Shown in pieces: positions 41,987 through 50,858 of a stretch of DNA of 57,394 nt. The notes beneath the pieces are model-generated. The model was not told the DNA's origin and searched no databases. It worked only from the letters and a program-made list of their open reading frames with translations. Position 1 is the stretch's first letter; the number at the start of each line of letters is the position of its first letter. This DNA comes from an uncultured Candidatus Competibacteraceae bacterium (GTDB taxonomy: Bacteria; Pseudomonadota; Gammaproteobacteria; Competibacterales; Competibacteraceae), in contig CALGOO010000069.1 of assembly GCA_937960715.1 (NCBI GenBank), forward strand, positions 1 through 57,394, read 5' to 3'. The translations under genes and the position numbers were made by a program.

Positions 41987-44347
41987 ATGAGTAACGCAGC
42001 ATCCATCCGCCGGGTGGCGGTTCTGGGCGCGGGCGTGATGGGCGCGCAAATCGCCGCCCATCTGGCCAACGCCGACGTGCCGGTGGTGTTGTTCGATCTG
42101 CCGGCCAAGGACGGCGATCCCAACGGGGCCGTGACCAAGGCCATCGCCAGCATGGTCAAGCTGAGTCCGGCGCCGTTCGCCGCCAAGGAGCGGGCCGAAC
42201 TGATCCAGCCCGCCAACTACGATCAGCACCTGGAGGAACTGCGAAGCTGCGATCTGCTGATCGAGGCCATCGCCGAACGTCCGGACTGGAAGGCCGACCT
42301 GTACAAAAAGATCACGCCTTACCTGAACGACCGGGCGGTCCTGGCCACCAACACCTCCGGCCTGCCGCTGAGCCTGCTGGCCGAGTCGGTGCCCGAAAGC
42401 GCGCGCCCCCGGTTCTGCGGCATCCATTTCTTCAACCCGCCGCGCTACATGGCGCTGGTGGAGCTGATTCCCTGCCGGACCACCGATCCGGCGATACTCG
42501 ATTTGCTGGAAACCTTCCTGGTCAGCACCCTGGGCAAGGGCGTGGTCCGCGCCAAGGATACGCCCAACTTCGTTGCCAACCGCATCGGCGTATTTTCGAT
42601 GGCGGCGACCATTCATCACACTCAGGCATTCGGATTGAGTCTGGATTTGGTGGACGCGCTGACCGGTCCGGCCATCGGCCGCCCCAAGAGCGCCACCTAC
42701 CGCACCGCCGACGTGGTGGGCCTGGACACCATGGGTCATGTGTTCAAGGGTTCGGCGCTGGCGTTGCGCGACGATCCGTGGCGGCAGTATTTTAACCCAC
42801 CCGCCTGGCTGAACGCCCTGATCGACAAGGGCACGCTGGGCCAGAAGACCAAGATGGGCATCTACGCCAACAAGGGCAAGCAGGTGCTCGATCCCGTCGC
42901 GGGCGCCTACAAGGATGCCGGCGCCAAGCCCGACGAGGCGGTGCAAGCGCTCCTCAAGATCAAAAACCCGGCCGAGAAGTTCGCCGCCCTACGCGCCAGC
43001 GACCATCCGCAGGCCCAGTTCCTGTGGGCGATCCACCGCGATACCTTCCACTACGCGGCGGTGCTGCTGGCGGAAATCGCCGACACCGCCCGCGACGTGG
43101 ATTTTGCCATCCGCTGGGGCTTCGGCTGGGGCATGGGGCCGTTCGAAATCTGGCAGGCGGCTGGCTGGCGGCAGGTGGCGGAGTGGATCGAGGAAGACAT
43201 CGCCGCCGGCAAGGCCATGACCCAGACCCCGCTGCCGGCGTGGGTGAAACAGGTGGACGGCGTCCACCGGCCGGAAGGTTCCTATTCGGCGACCGAGGAC
43301 GCCTACAAGCCGCGTTCCACCCTACCGGTCTACCAGCGCCAACCCTATCCCGAGCAGGTGCTGGGCGAAGCGCCGCATCGTTACGGTGAGACGGTGTTTG
43401 AAAATACCGGCGTGCGGCTGTGGACCACCGGCGACGATATCGGCGTGCTCAGCTTCAAGAGCCGGATGCACGTCATCGGCGATGATGTGCTGGACGGCGT
43501 GTTGGAGTCGCTCAGGATCACCGAGCAAAAGTTCAGCGGGTTGGTGCTGTGGCAGACCGAGGCGCCGTTCAGCGCCGGCGCCAATCTGGCCCAGGCGATC
43601 CCGGTGCTCCAGTCTGGCGATTTCGTCGCCTTCGAGGCGGGCGTCGCCAAGTTCCAGCAAACCACCGCCGCGCTGCGCTATTCGGCGATTCCGGTGGTGG
43701 CGGCCGCGCAGGGCCTGGCGCTGGGCGGCGGCTGCGAGTTCCTGATGCACTGCGACCGGGTGGTGGCGGCGCTGGAAAGCTACATCGGTCTGGTCGAGGT
43801 CGGCGTTGGCCTCATCCCGGCCGGCGGCGGCTGCAAGGAATTCGCCCTGCGCGCCATGACCGAAGCCAAGGGCGGCGATTTGCTGCCGTTCCTGCGCCCG
43901 TATTTCGAGGCGATGGCGATGGCCAAGGTCTCGCGCAGCGCCGAGGAGGCCAAGCAGCTCGGTCACTTGAAGGCGTCCGACGTGATCGTGTTCAACCCCA
44001 ACGAGTTGCTGCACGTCGCCAAGGCCCAGGTCCGGGCGCTGGCCGAAACTGGCTACCGCCCGCCGCAGCCGCGCCAGATTCGGGTAGCGGGCCGCACGGG
44101 CGTGGCTGCCTGTCAGATGGCGCTGGTCAACATGCGCGACGGTGGCTTCGTTTCGCCCCACGATTACTGGCTGGGTCTGAGCATCGCCCAGGCGCTGTGC
44201 GGCGGTGACGTGGACCCCAACACCCTGGTGGACGAGGCGTGGCTGCTGGGACTGGAGCGCAAGGCGTTCGTCGAACTGGCGAAAACGCCGCTGACCCAGG
44301 CCCGGATCGAGCAGATGCTCAAGACCGGCAAGCCGCTGCGTAACTGA
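41987..44347 (+). CDS. 3-hydroxyacyl-CoA dehydrogenase / enoyl-CoA hydratase (FadB/FadN-like)
   Basis: A 786-residue bifunctional beta-oxidation enzyme. The dehydrogenase comes first: GAGVMG binds NAD near residue 15, then HFFNPPRYM and KDTPNFVANRIG. The crotonase domain is C-terminal: GANLAQAI, and ALGGGCEFLMHCDRVVA for the oxyanion loop. This order is the reverse of E. coli FadB and matches the FadN type. The catalytic His lies in GIHFFNPP. It is followed 17 bases later by the thiolase gene and lacks its own visible terminator, so the two form an operon. Confidence 0.93.
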   Translation: MSNAASIRRVAVLGAGVMGAQIAAHLANADVPVVLFDLPAKDGDPNGAVTKAIASMVKLSPAPFAAKERAELIQPANYDQHLEELRSCDLLIEAIAERPDWKADLYKKITPYLNDRAVLATNTSGLPLSLLAESVPESARPRFCGIHFFNPPRYMALVELIPCRTTDPAILDLLETFLVSTLGKGVVRAKDTPNFVANRIGVFSMAATIHHTQAFGLSLDLVDALTGPAIGRPKSATYRTADVVGLDTMGHVFKGSALALRDDPWRQYFNPPAWLNALIDKGTLGQKTKMGIYANKGKQVLDPVAGAYKDAGAKPDEAVQALLKIKNPAEKFAALRASDHPQAQFLWAIHRDTFHYAAVLLAEIADTARDVDFAIRWGFGWGMGPFEIWQAAGWRQVAEWIEEDIAAGKAMTQTPLPAWVKQVDGVHRPEGSYSATEDAYKPRSTLPVYQRQPYPEQVLGEAPHRYGETVFENTGVRLWTTGDDIGVLSFKSRMHVIGDDVLDGVLESLRITEQKFSGLVLWQTEAPFSAGANLAQAIPVLQSGDFVAFEAGVAKFQQTTAALRYSAIPVVAAAQGLALGGGCEFLMHCDRVVAALESYIGLVEVGVGLIPAGGGCKEFALRAMTEAKGGDLLPFLRPYFEAMAMAKVSRSAEEAKQLGHLKASDVIVFNPNELLHVAKAQVRALAETGYRPPQPRQIRVAGRTGVAACQMALVNMRDGGFVSPHDYWLGLSIAQALCGGDVDPNTLVDEAWLLGLERKAFVELAKTPLTQARIEQMLKTGKPLRN

Positions 44348-44364
44348 TCGACGGGAGAAGTCTG

Positions 44365-45561
44365 ATGAGCAAGCAAATCCAGGACGCCTACATCGTCGCC
44401 GCCGCGCGCACGCCGGTGGGCAAGGCGCGTGGCGCGTTCCGCAATACCCGTCCGGACGATCTGCTGGCCCACGTGCTGCGTGGGGTGGTGAATCAATGCC
44501 CGGGGCTGGACCCCGGACTGATCGGCGACGTGATCGTCGGCTGCGCCATGCCGGAGGGCGAGCAGGGCATGAACGTGGCCCGCATCGGCCTGCTGCTGGC
44601 TGGCCTGCCGGACAGCGTGCCGGGCATGACCATCAACCGCTTCTGCGCCTCGGGCGTGCAGGCGGTGGCGCAGGCCGCCGACCGCATCCGGCTGGGCGAA
44701 GCGGATGTGATGATCGGCGCCGGCACCGAAACCATGACCATGATCCCGATGGGCGGCAACAAGATCGCTCTCAACCCCGAGGTATTCGCCCGGGACGAGA
44801 ACATCGGCATCGCCTACGGCATGGGCCTGACGGCGGAGAAGGTGGCGGAACAGTGGAAGGTGTCCCGCGAGGACCAGGACGCCTTCGCGGTGGAGAGCCA
44901 TCGTCGCGCGGTCGCCGCGATCGCCGGCGGCGAATTCAAGCAGGAGATCCTGCCCTACACCGTGATCGACCGGTCGCCGGACAGCGGGACGATGCAGGTC
45001 CGGACCCGCGAGCGGGTGGTGGAGAACGACGAGGGGCCGCGTCCCGACAGCAACCTGGCGGGGCTGGCCAAGCTCAAGCCGGTGTTCGCCGCCCGGGGTA
45101 GCGTGACTGCCGGTAACAGCTCGCAAATGAGCGACGGGGCGGCGGCGGTGGTGCTGATGAGCGAACGGATGGTGAAGCAGTTGAACCTGAAGCCGCTGGC
45201 CCGCTTCGTCAGTTACGCGGTCGCCGGGGTGCCTCCACGGATCATGGGCATCGGCCCGATCGCCGCGATTCCACGGGCCCTGGAACTGGCCGGGCTAAAG
45301 CAGTCCGATATGGACTGGATCGAATTGAACGAGGCCTTCGCCGCCCAGAGCCTGGCGGTGCTGCGCGATTTGGACCTCGATCCGGCCAAGGTCAACCCGC
45401 TGGGCGGCGCCATCGCCCTCGGTCATCCGCTCGGCGCGACCGGCGCGATCCGCGTCGCCACCCTGGTGCATGGCCTGCGCCGGCGCGGTGGCAAGTACGG
45501 CATGGTGACCATGTGTATCGGTACCGGCATGGGCGCGGCGGGAATCTTCGAGGCGCTGTAA
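44365..45561 (+). CDS. Acetyl-CoA C-acyltransferase (3-ketoacyl-CoA thiolase, FadA-like)
   Basis: A 398-residue thiolase. NRFCASGVQAV carries the nucleophilic cysteine, GALGHPLG-type sequence (GGAIALGHPLGATG) the active-site histidine, and CIGTGMGAAGIFE the second cysteine. It performs the final cleavage of beta-oxidation, producing acetyl-CoA. Together with the upstream bifunctional enzyme it makes a complete late beta-oxidation module, ended by a strong terminator. Confidence 0.95.
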   Translation: MSKQIQDAYIVAAARTPVGKARGAFRNTRPDDLLAHVLRGVVNQCPGLDPGLIGDVIVGCAMPEGEQGMNVARIGLLLAGLPDSVPGMTINRFCASGVQAVAQAADRIRLGEADVMIGAGTETMTMIPMGGNKIALNPEVFARDENIGIAYGMGLTAEKVAEQWKVSREDQDAFAVESHRRAVAAIAGGEFKQEILPYTVIDRSPDSGTMQVRTRERVVENDEGPRPDSNLAGLAKLKPVFAARGSVTAGNSSQMSDGAAAVVLMSERMVKQLNLKPLARFVSYAVAGVPPRIMGIGPIAAIPRALELAGLKQSDMDWIELNEAFAAQSLAVLRDLDLDPAKVNPLGGAIALGHPLGATGAIRVATLVHGLRRRGGKYGMVTMCIGTGMGAAGIFEAL

Positions 45562-45602
45562 CCGCCGGGGCGATTCAACTCGCCCTTCGCTATTCAAAAC
45601 AA

Positions 45603-45631
45603 GCCCACTGGTTTGCGCCAGTGGGTTTTTT
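45603..45631 (+). terminator. Rho-independent terminator of the fadBA-like operon
   Basis: CCCACTGG and CCAGTGGG form a perfect 8-base-pair stem with a TTTGCG loop and a run of six T residues, about 40 bases after the thiolase stop. Confidence 0.9.
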
Positions 45632-45707
45632 AGTGTCCCGATGACAGCGGGCCGCGCCGCGTGTACGCTTGAATACCGATTGCAGACATCGCCGATGGGA
45701 GGTCACC

Positions 45708-46478
45708 ATGACCGCGATTGCCGTTGCACCCACTACCGTGAAGCCACCCGCCGCGCCGCCGCTGGGGTCGGGCCTGGCTGTTGCGCCGCTTCCCGCGCCA
45801 TCCCCCGAAATCGTTTACCCCGACAGCGATGGACAGCCCATGGCCGACAACACCCGCCAATTCCGCTACATTGTCACGATTCAAGGCGGCTTGGCTGCGT
45901 TGTTCGCCGACCGCCCCGACGTGTTCGTGGCCGGCGATCTGCTCTGGTATCCGGTGGAAGGCAATAATCGACTGCGGGCCGCGCCCGATGTCATGGTGGT
46001 GTTCGGCCGGCCGCCCGGCGACCGGGGCTCCTACCAGCAATGGCAGGAAAACGGCGTGGCGCCGCAAGTCTTGTTCGAAGTGCTGTCGCCGGGCAACACC
46101 GTGGCCGAGATGACCCGCAAGTTCCGCTTTTACGAACGCTACGGCGTGGAGGAGTATTACGTCTATGACCCGGATCGCGGCAGCCTCGATGGCTGGGTGC
46201 GGCGGGGCGACTATTTGGAGGACGTGCCGGACATGGAAGGCTGGGTCAGCCCGCGCCTGAGAGTGCGTTTCAGCCTGGACGGCCACGACCTGGTGTTGTA
46301 CCGGCCCGACGGTCGGCGCTTCGAGACCTTTTTGGAACTGGAACAACGGGCCGAGGCGGAACGGCAGCGGGCCGAGGCGGAACGGCAGCGAGCCGAGGCG
46401 GAACGGCAGCGAGCCGAGCGGTTGGCCGAGCGGTTACGCGCGCTGGGCGTCGATCCCGATGCCGTGGATGTGGGTTGA
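45708..46478 (+). CDS. Uma2 (DUF820) family putative endonuclease with C-terminal coiled coil
   Basis: A 256-residue protein. The core shows the PD-(D/E)xK-like Uma2 pattern: AAPDVMVVFG, VLFEVLSPGNT, and FRFYERYGVEEYYVYDPD. The C-terminus has a highly charged repeat (AEAERQR three times in a row), probably a coiled coil. GGGAGG precedes the ATG at 45708. Uma2 genes are often multicopy in environmental bacteria; the function is unproven. Confidence 0.87.
   Translation: MTAIAVAPTTVKPPAAPPLGSGLAVAPLPAPSPEIVYPDSDGQPMADNTRQFRYIVTIQGGLAALFADRPDVFVAGDLLWYPVEGNNRLRAAPDVMVVFGRPPGDRGSYQQWQENGVAPQVLFEVLSPGNTVAEMTRKFRFYERYGVEEYYVYDPDRGSLDGWVRRGDYLEDVPDMEGWVSPRLRVRFSLDGHDLVLYRPDGRRFETFLELEQRAEAERQRAEAERQRAEAERQRAERLAERLRALGVDPDAVDVG
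46347..46409 (+). repeat. Three tandem 21-base units within the Uma2 gene
   Basis: A 21-base unit encoding RAEAERQ is repeated three times nearly perfectly, then decays into related codons. It keeps the frame, so copy number could vary without disrupting the gene. Confidence 0.8.
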
Positions 46479-46516
46479 TAAACCCGGTAGGTGAGATCAA
46501 CAGGAGGATAAAAAGC

Positions 46517-47269
46517 ATGACCATGATGCGTGTGGAGGCCGGCCGTGGCTGGGGCTGGATCGTCGAGGGTTGGCAATCGTTCGCCCAGGCCCCAGGAATC
46601 TGGATCGTCATCCTGCTGATCTACCTTGGAATCAGCGTGGTGCTGTCGCTTATCCCCTTCGTCGGCGGGTTGGCCTATATGCTGTTGTCGCCAGTGCTGG
46701 CGGGCGGAATGCTGTATGGGGCGGCGGCGCAGGCGCGGGGTGAACCGCTGGAAATCGCGCATCTGTTCCGGGGTTTCCAGGATCAGGAGCGGATGGGGCC
46801 GCTGGTCCTGCTCGGTTTGATCGGTCTGGCTGGCTATGTGCTCATGATTTTGGTGGCCGTGGTGTTCGTGGGCGGCGGTTTGATGATGGGCGCGGTCATG
46901 GACAGCACCGGCGCGGTGGTTCCCCCCGAAGCCGTGGGCGGTCTTTTTGTCGGCGCCGGTCTGATCGTATTGCTGGTCATCCTGACGATCGGTTTGCTGA
47001 TGACCATGGCGCTGTTCTACGGCATTCCCCTGGTAATGCTGGGTGGCCAGAACGCCTGGCCGGCCGCGCGGGACAGCGTCGCCGCCTGCTGGGCCAACGT
47101 GTTGCCGCTGTTGGTGTTCGGGCTGATCTATCTGGTATTGGCGGTAGTGGCCGCCATTCCGTTCGGGCTGGGCCTCCTGATCCTGGGACCGGTGACGGTC
47201 GGCGCGGTGTACGCCAGCTATCGGGAGGTGTTCGGGGAAACTCCGGCCCGCGTCAATCTGGCCAAATAG
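46517..47269 (+). CDS. BPSS1780-like polytopic membrane protein
   Basis: A 250-residue protein with about six membrane helices. RGWGWIVEGWQSFAQAPGIWI at the N-terminus and PLVMLGGQNAWPAARDSVAACWANVLPL are typical of the BPSS1780/DUF2189-like membrane family. AGGAGG sits ten bases ahead of the ATG at 46517. The function is unknown. It follows the Uma2 gene by 38 bases. Confidence 0.8.
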   Translation: MTMMRVEAGRGWGWIVEGWQSFAQAPGIWIVILLIYLGISVVLSLIPFVGGLAYMLLSPVLAGGMLYGAAAQARGEPLEIAHLFRGFQDQERMGPLVLLGLIGLAGYVLMILVAVVFVGGGLMMGAVMDSTGAVVPPEAVGGLFVGAGLIVLLVILTIGLLMTMALFYGIPLVMLGGQNAWPAARDSVAACWANVLPLLVFGLIYLVLAVVAAIPFGLGLLILGPVTVGAVYASYREVFGETPARVNLAK

Positions 47270-47277
47270 GACGGTTT

Positions 47278-47331
47278 CGCCCGGAGCGGGCGAGGAAGCG
47301 GCGACGCAACCCGAAGCTTTCGGGTTGCGTC
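47278..47331 (+). terminator. Two consecutive hairpins after the BPSS1780-like gene
   Basis: CGCCCG-GAG-CGGGCG (47278-47292) is followed by a perfect 12-base-pair stem GACGCAACCCGA/TCGGGTTGCGTC (47303-47331). There is no T run, so the termination role is inferred from position only. Confidence 0.5.
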
Positions 47332-47402
47332 GGTTGGAGCGGAGGGATAGAGGCGGACGAACGAGACGAGGGACGGTTGGCCATGTCGCTTCCTCGCCGC
47401 GT

Positions 47403-47621
47403 TCAGCCCACTCCGGATAGCAGCGAATCGATCAGCCGTTTTCGTAGCAACTGCACCGCTTCGAACACTTCCTGCGCGGTTTCCACGTACAGCGGCCCGG
47501 CTTCGCGGTACACGCTGCCACGATTACCCAGCAGGCTCACCTCGACCCGGATTTTCCGCACCATTTTGGTTCTCTGGTTATCCCATACCAGTGCATGATC
47601 AGCGGCGATGGCAAACGACAT
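47403..47621 (-). CDS. Small protein of unknown function
   Basis: A 72-residue protein with no recognised domain. It shows a beta-rich first half (KIRVEVSLLGNRGSVYREAGPLYV) and a helical end (AQEVFEAVQLLRKRLIDSLL). The ATG at 47621 is preferred because GGGGAG lies eight bases upstream. It lies downstream of the PilZ gene on the same strand, 117 bases away. Confidence 0.55.
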   Translation of the reverse strand: MSFAIAADHALVWDNQRTKMVRKIRVEVSLLGNRGSVYREAGPLYVETAQEVFEAVQLLRKRLIDSLLSGVG

Positions 47622-47738
47622 GACGGCATCTCCCCAGTGCAAGTTTCGCTTTCGGCCCAAACCCCATGCTTGGGCCAACGGGCGCCATGGCGCCCCATCG
47701 GGATTAATGCATGCCGGATGCCAAGATGCTCAGAACGG

Positions 47739-48098
47739 TTAGAATTTAAATTCTTCAATCAGCAATTGCAGTTGCAGCATCGTTTGCGTGCTGATGTTCT
47801 GGATGCGAAACCCCGTGTCGTAGAAATCCGGGTTCACGTCCTGGCCGCTCCACAGGCTCTCCGCTTCCAGATGGATGCGTTGGCGCGGAGCGCCTTCCTT
47901 GGGGACATCGACCCACAAACGGAAAGTTTCGTGGGTCGGAATGTGCTTGTCGCTGACCAAGCGAAGACCTTCCTTGTTGATATCCACGATGTGACCCAGC
48001 AGGTCGCCGGTGTCTTCATCGAAGACGCGTAGATACATGACCAAGTACCAGCGTTTGAGACGGCGCTGGTTGGCGCCGGGTGGATCGGCGACGCTCAT
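47739..48098 (-). CDS. PilZ-domain protein
   Basis: A 119-residue single-domain protein. NQRRLKRWYLVMYLRVFD holds the RxxxR-like arginines, and HIVDINKEGLRLVSD corresponds to the (D/N)xSxxG strand of PilZ, here with K-E-G in place of S-x-x-G; such a change may weaken cyclic-di-GMP binding. AGGAG precedes the ATG. The target is unknown. Confidence 0.8.
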   Translation of the reverse strand: MSVADPPGANQRRLKRWYLVMYLRVFDEDTGDLLGHIVDINKEGLRLVSDKHIPTHETFRLWVDVPKEGAPRQRIHLEAESLWSGQDVNPDFYDTGFRIQNISTQTMLQLQLLIEEFKF

Positions 48099-48199
48099 GG
48101 CGAACTCCTGGCGAAAGTGGGAGGCCGGCGCGCGGCCAGTTGGGTGATTGGGTCGAGCCATGGACCCGTCCAGCGACGGTCTTGTGGCCGGATGGCGGT

Positions 48200-48829
48200 T
48201 CAGGCCGGTACGGCCGGGTTCAGGCTATAGGTGCAGGTGATGCTGGCCTGGTCGAGAACGTGACCGGCGATCGCGGCCAGCACTTCGGGGCCGGTGAACT
48301 TGCCCTCCAGCGGGCAGCGCGCCACGTCGAGCGCGTAGAGGGTAAAGACGTAATGGTGGACGATGCTGTCGTTCCAGGGCGGGCAGGGACCATCGTAGCC
48401 AAAGTAATCGCCCGCCATGGCGGGATCGCCCGAGAACCATTCCCGGTAGTTGTTGATGCCTTGGCGAACGCCGCGCGGACCGACCGGTCCCGGTTTGCCG
48501 CCGGGCGTCACGCCTTCGGAAAACTCGCCGGCCAGGATGCGGGCCGGCGTCGGCGGCAGATCCACCAGAATCCAGTGGTAAAAATCGGCGCGGGGCAAAT
48601 CGGCGGGGACTTGCCGCCCTTCCTGATTGACGTCGTCGGCGCGGGTTGGCACGTCCCGGTCGTGGCAAATCAGAGCCAGCGACTGGACGCCCGTCGGCAG
48701 GTCGCTCCATTCGAACGGAGGGTTGCGGTTGGCGCCGAGCAGGACGTGCAGTTCAGGATCGGGAACACCGAAGGCGTATTCGGCCGGAATGGGTTGCTGA
48801 TCGTGCAAGACGGAGCTGGTGAACCGCAT
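48200..48829 (-). CDS. YbhB/YbcL-type phosphatidylethanolamine-binding protein
   Basis: A 209-residue PEBP-family protein. Its core reads NPPFEWSDLPTGVQSLALICHDRDVP, FYHWILVDLPP, YFGYDGPCPPWNDSIVHHYVFTLYALD, matching the DPD-like and GPxPP/H ligand-site motifs. The ATG at 48829 has CAGGAGA upstream. No signal peptide is seen, so it is cytosolic like YbhB. Function in bacteria is not settled. Confidence 0.9.
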   Translation of the reverse strand: MRFTSSVLHDQQPIPAEYAFGVPDPELHVLLGANRNPPFEWSDLPTGVQSLALICHDRDVPTRADDVNQEGRQVPADLPRADFYHWILVDLPPTPARILAGEFSEGVTPGGKPGPVGPRGVRQGINNYREWFSGDPAMAGDYFGYDGPCPPWNDSIVHHYVFTLYALDVARCPLEGKFTGPEVLAAIAGHVLDQASITCTYSLNPAVPA

Positions 48830-48964
48830 GGGATTTCTCCTGAATCGAGAACGGAATGGGCAGGGATTGGAACGGAGGTCGAGGTTCGTGGCCAACCGGT
48901 TTCTCGGCGCGGCAAACCAACGAGCGGGTGGGTGCTGGAGATCGCTCGGCCGATCTTTACCGTT

Positions 48965-48993
48965 TTTCAAGGAATCGCCGTCGCCTGTACAAT
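48965..48993 (+). promoter_or_regulatory. Candidate promoter of the TrkH gene
   Basis: TTTCAA (48965-48970) and TACAAT (48988-48993) are separated by 17 bases, about 100 bases ahead of the first ATG of the TrkH reading frame. Confidence 0.35.
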
Positions 48994-49093
48994 GCCGAAC
49001 GACCGGGCATGACCTTCATGTTCCATGATAAACCAATAGACCACGCTAAGTCGCGCCGCCAGCCCACCGATTGCTCCGGTTGTCGTCGCGCGG

Positions 49094-50854
49094 ATGCAAA
49101 AGCGACAGTCCATGGGGTTCACGGCTGGTTCGCGGGCATTTCCGACTGGTTCAGAGCCAGTGGTTGGCTATCAATTCCTGGACAAGGGAAGGAAAAACCT
49201 TCACGTGGCGAGCGATCAAAACCCGCTTCATGGATCGACGGAAGGCGCGCTAGCGGACCAAAGCGTCGACCAAATCGAGCCGAATGACTGGCTGGAAGCC
49301 AAGTCGGCGCCGTCGCGCTCGCCAAGTTCCAGCGAGCCAGTAACCGTTCGGCCGCCCATCAGCCAGGCCGCGATCAGCAAACCCGGTCGACGGCGTGGAC
49401 GGTCGCCGTTCAAGACGGCGCTGCACATGATCGGGCTGCTGATGATCGTGTTCAGCATCACGATGTTGCCGCCGATGGGGGTGGCGTGGTGGTATGACGG
49501 TTATGGGGTGGTTTTGCCGTTCGCGGAAGCGATGGGAGCGATGTTGGCGCTGGGTCTGCTGTGCTGGTTGCCGGTATGCCGCTTCAAGGTCGATCTGCGT
49601 AACCGGGACGGGTTCATCGTGGTGGTGGCGTTCTGGTTTCTGCTGTCGGTGATCGGCGCGCTGCCGTTCATGCTGTCCGACCACCCGCACATGCCGTTGG
49701 TGGACGCGGTGTTCGAGACCGTTTCCGGCCTGACCACCACCGGCGCCACCGTACTCTCCGGCCTCGACGCCATGCCCAAGGCGATTGTCTATTATCGGGC
49801 GCAACTGAACTTCCTCGGCGGCATGGGTATCATCGTGCTGGCGGTCGCCTTGCTGCCGATGCTGGGTGTCGGCGGCATGCAGCTCTACAAGGCGGAAACG
49901 CCGGGGCCGATGAAGGACGAAAAACTCACGCCGCGCATCACCGAGACCGCCAAGAATCTCTGGTACATCTACGTCGCCCTGAATGTAGCATGCACTCTGG
50001 CGTACTGGACGGCGGGGATGAGCTTCTTCGATGCGCTTTGTTACAGCTTCGCTACTATGGCGCTGGGCGGTTTCGCCACTCACGACGCCAGCATCGGCTA
50101 TTTCGACAGCTCGACCATCGAACTGGTCGCCGGTTTTTTCACCTTGCTGGCAGCGGTGAATTTCGCCCTGTACTTCCTGGCGTGGCGCTCCCGTAGCCTC
50201 AAGGCAATCTTTCGCGACGCCGAGTTTAAATTTTTTATCGCGGTCATGGCCGGGCTCGTCGCCGCCACCTGTGGCTATCTTTACTACAGTGGCAAATTTC
50301 CCTGGTGGGAATCCATTTATCGTGGTTTTTTCCAGAGCCTCTCGATCGTGACCAGCAATGGTCTGACCACGGTGGGTTATCCGGCCGACTGGCCGATCTT
50401 CGTGCCCCTGCTGCTGTTGCTGGGCAGCTTCTTCGGTGGTTGCGTCGGCTCGACCTGCGGTGGCATCAAGGCCATTCGCTTCCTGCTGCTGTACAAGCAG
50501 AGCGTGCGCGAGGCCCGATTGTTGATCCGGCCCACGGCGCAGATCGCGGTCAAGCTGGGCAACTACCCCGTTCCCGACCGGGTGATGCAGGCGGTGTGGG
50601 GATTCTATTATCTGTATATCTTCAGCTACTGCGCCTTGGCGCTGGCGTTGGCCATGACCGGCGCGGATTTGGTGACGGCGTTCGGCTCGGCGGCGGCTGG
50701 CCTAAACAACATGGGAGTTGGCCTAGGTGAGACGGCGGGTGGGTTTGGCGTGCTGAACGATACCGCCACTTGGTTGTTATCGCTGTCGATGCTGGTCGGG
50801 CGGCTGGAAGTGTTTCCGCTGCTGTTGCTGTTCCTGCCCGATTTTTGGAAGTGA
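49094..50854 (+). CDS. trkH: Trk-type potassium uptake membrane subunit TrkH
   Basis: A potassium channel-like subunit of up to 586 residues. The four selectivity-filter loops are visible: TVSGLTTTGATV, FATMALGGFATHD, TSNGLTTVGYPAD and GLNNMGVGL. MIGLLMIVFSITMLPP is the usual first helix of TrkH, but it starts near residue 112 here. The preceding Ser/Pro/Arg-rich segment is not typical, so the true start may be further in; a GTG at 49205 is one option. TrkA, the cytosolic gating partner, is not in the window. Confidence 0.9.
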   Translation: MQKRQSMGFTAGSRAFPTGSEPVVGYQFLDKGRKNLHVASDQNPLHGSTEGALADQSVDQIEPNDWLEAKSAPSRSPSSSEPVTVRPPISQAAISKPGRRRGRSPFKTALHMIGLLMIVFSITMLPPMGVAWWYDGYGVVLPFAEAMGAMLALGLLCWLPVCRFKVDLRNRDGFIVVVAFWFLLSVIGALPFMLSDHPHMPLVDAVFETVSGLTTTGATVLSGLDAMPKAIVYYRAQLNFLGGMGIIVLAVALLPMLGVGGMQLYKAETPGPMKDEKLTPRITETAKNLWYIYVALNVACTLAYWTAGMSFFDALCYSFATMALGGFATHDASIGYFDSSTIELVAGFFTLLAAVNFALYFLAWRSRSLKAIFRDAEFKFFIAVMAGLVAATCGYLYYSGKFPWWESIYRGFFQSLSIVTSNGLTTVGYPADWPIFVPLLLLLGSFFGGCVGSTCGGIKAIRFLLLYKQSVREARLLIRPTAQIAVKLGNYPVPDRVMQAVWGFYYLYIFSYCALALALAMTGADLVTAFGSAAAGLNNMGVGLGETAGGFGVLNDTATWLLSLSMLVGRLEVFPLLLLFLPDFWK

Positions 50855-50858
50855 GTCC

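Noticed and set aside
46347..46409. 21-base tandem units as a non-coding minisatellite
   Set aside because: They lie fully inside the Uma2 frame and encode a regular charged helix.
48080..49012. 310-codon plus-strand open frame across the PilZ and PEBP region
   Set aside because: It is antisense to two minus-strand genes that have good ribosome sites and known domains.
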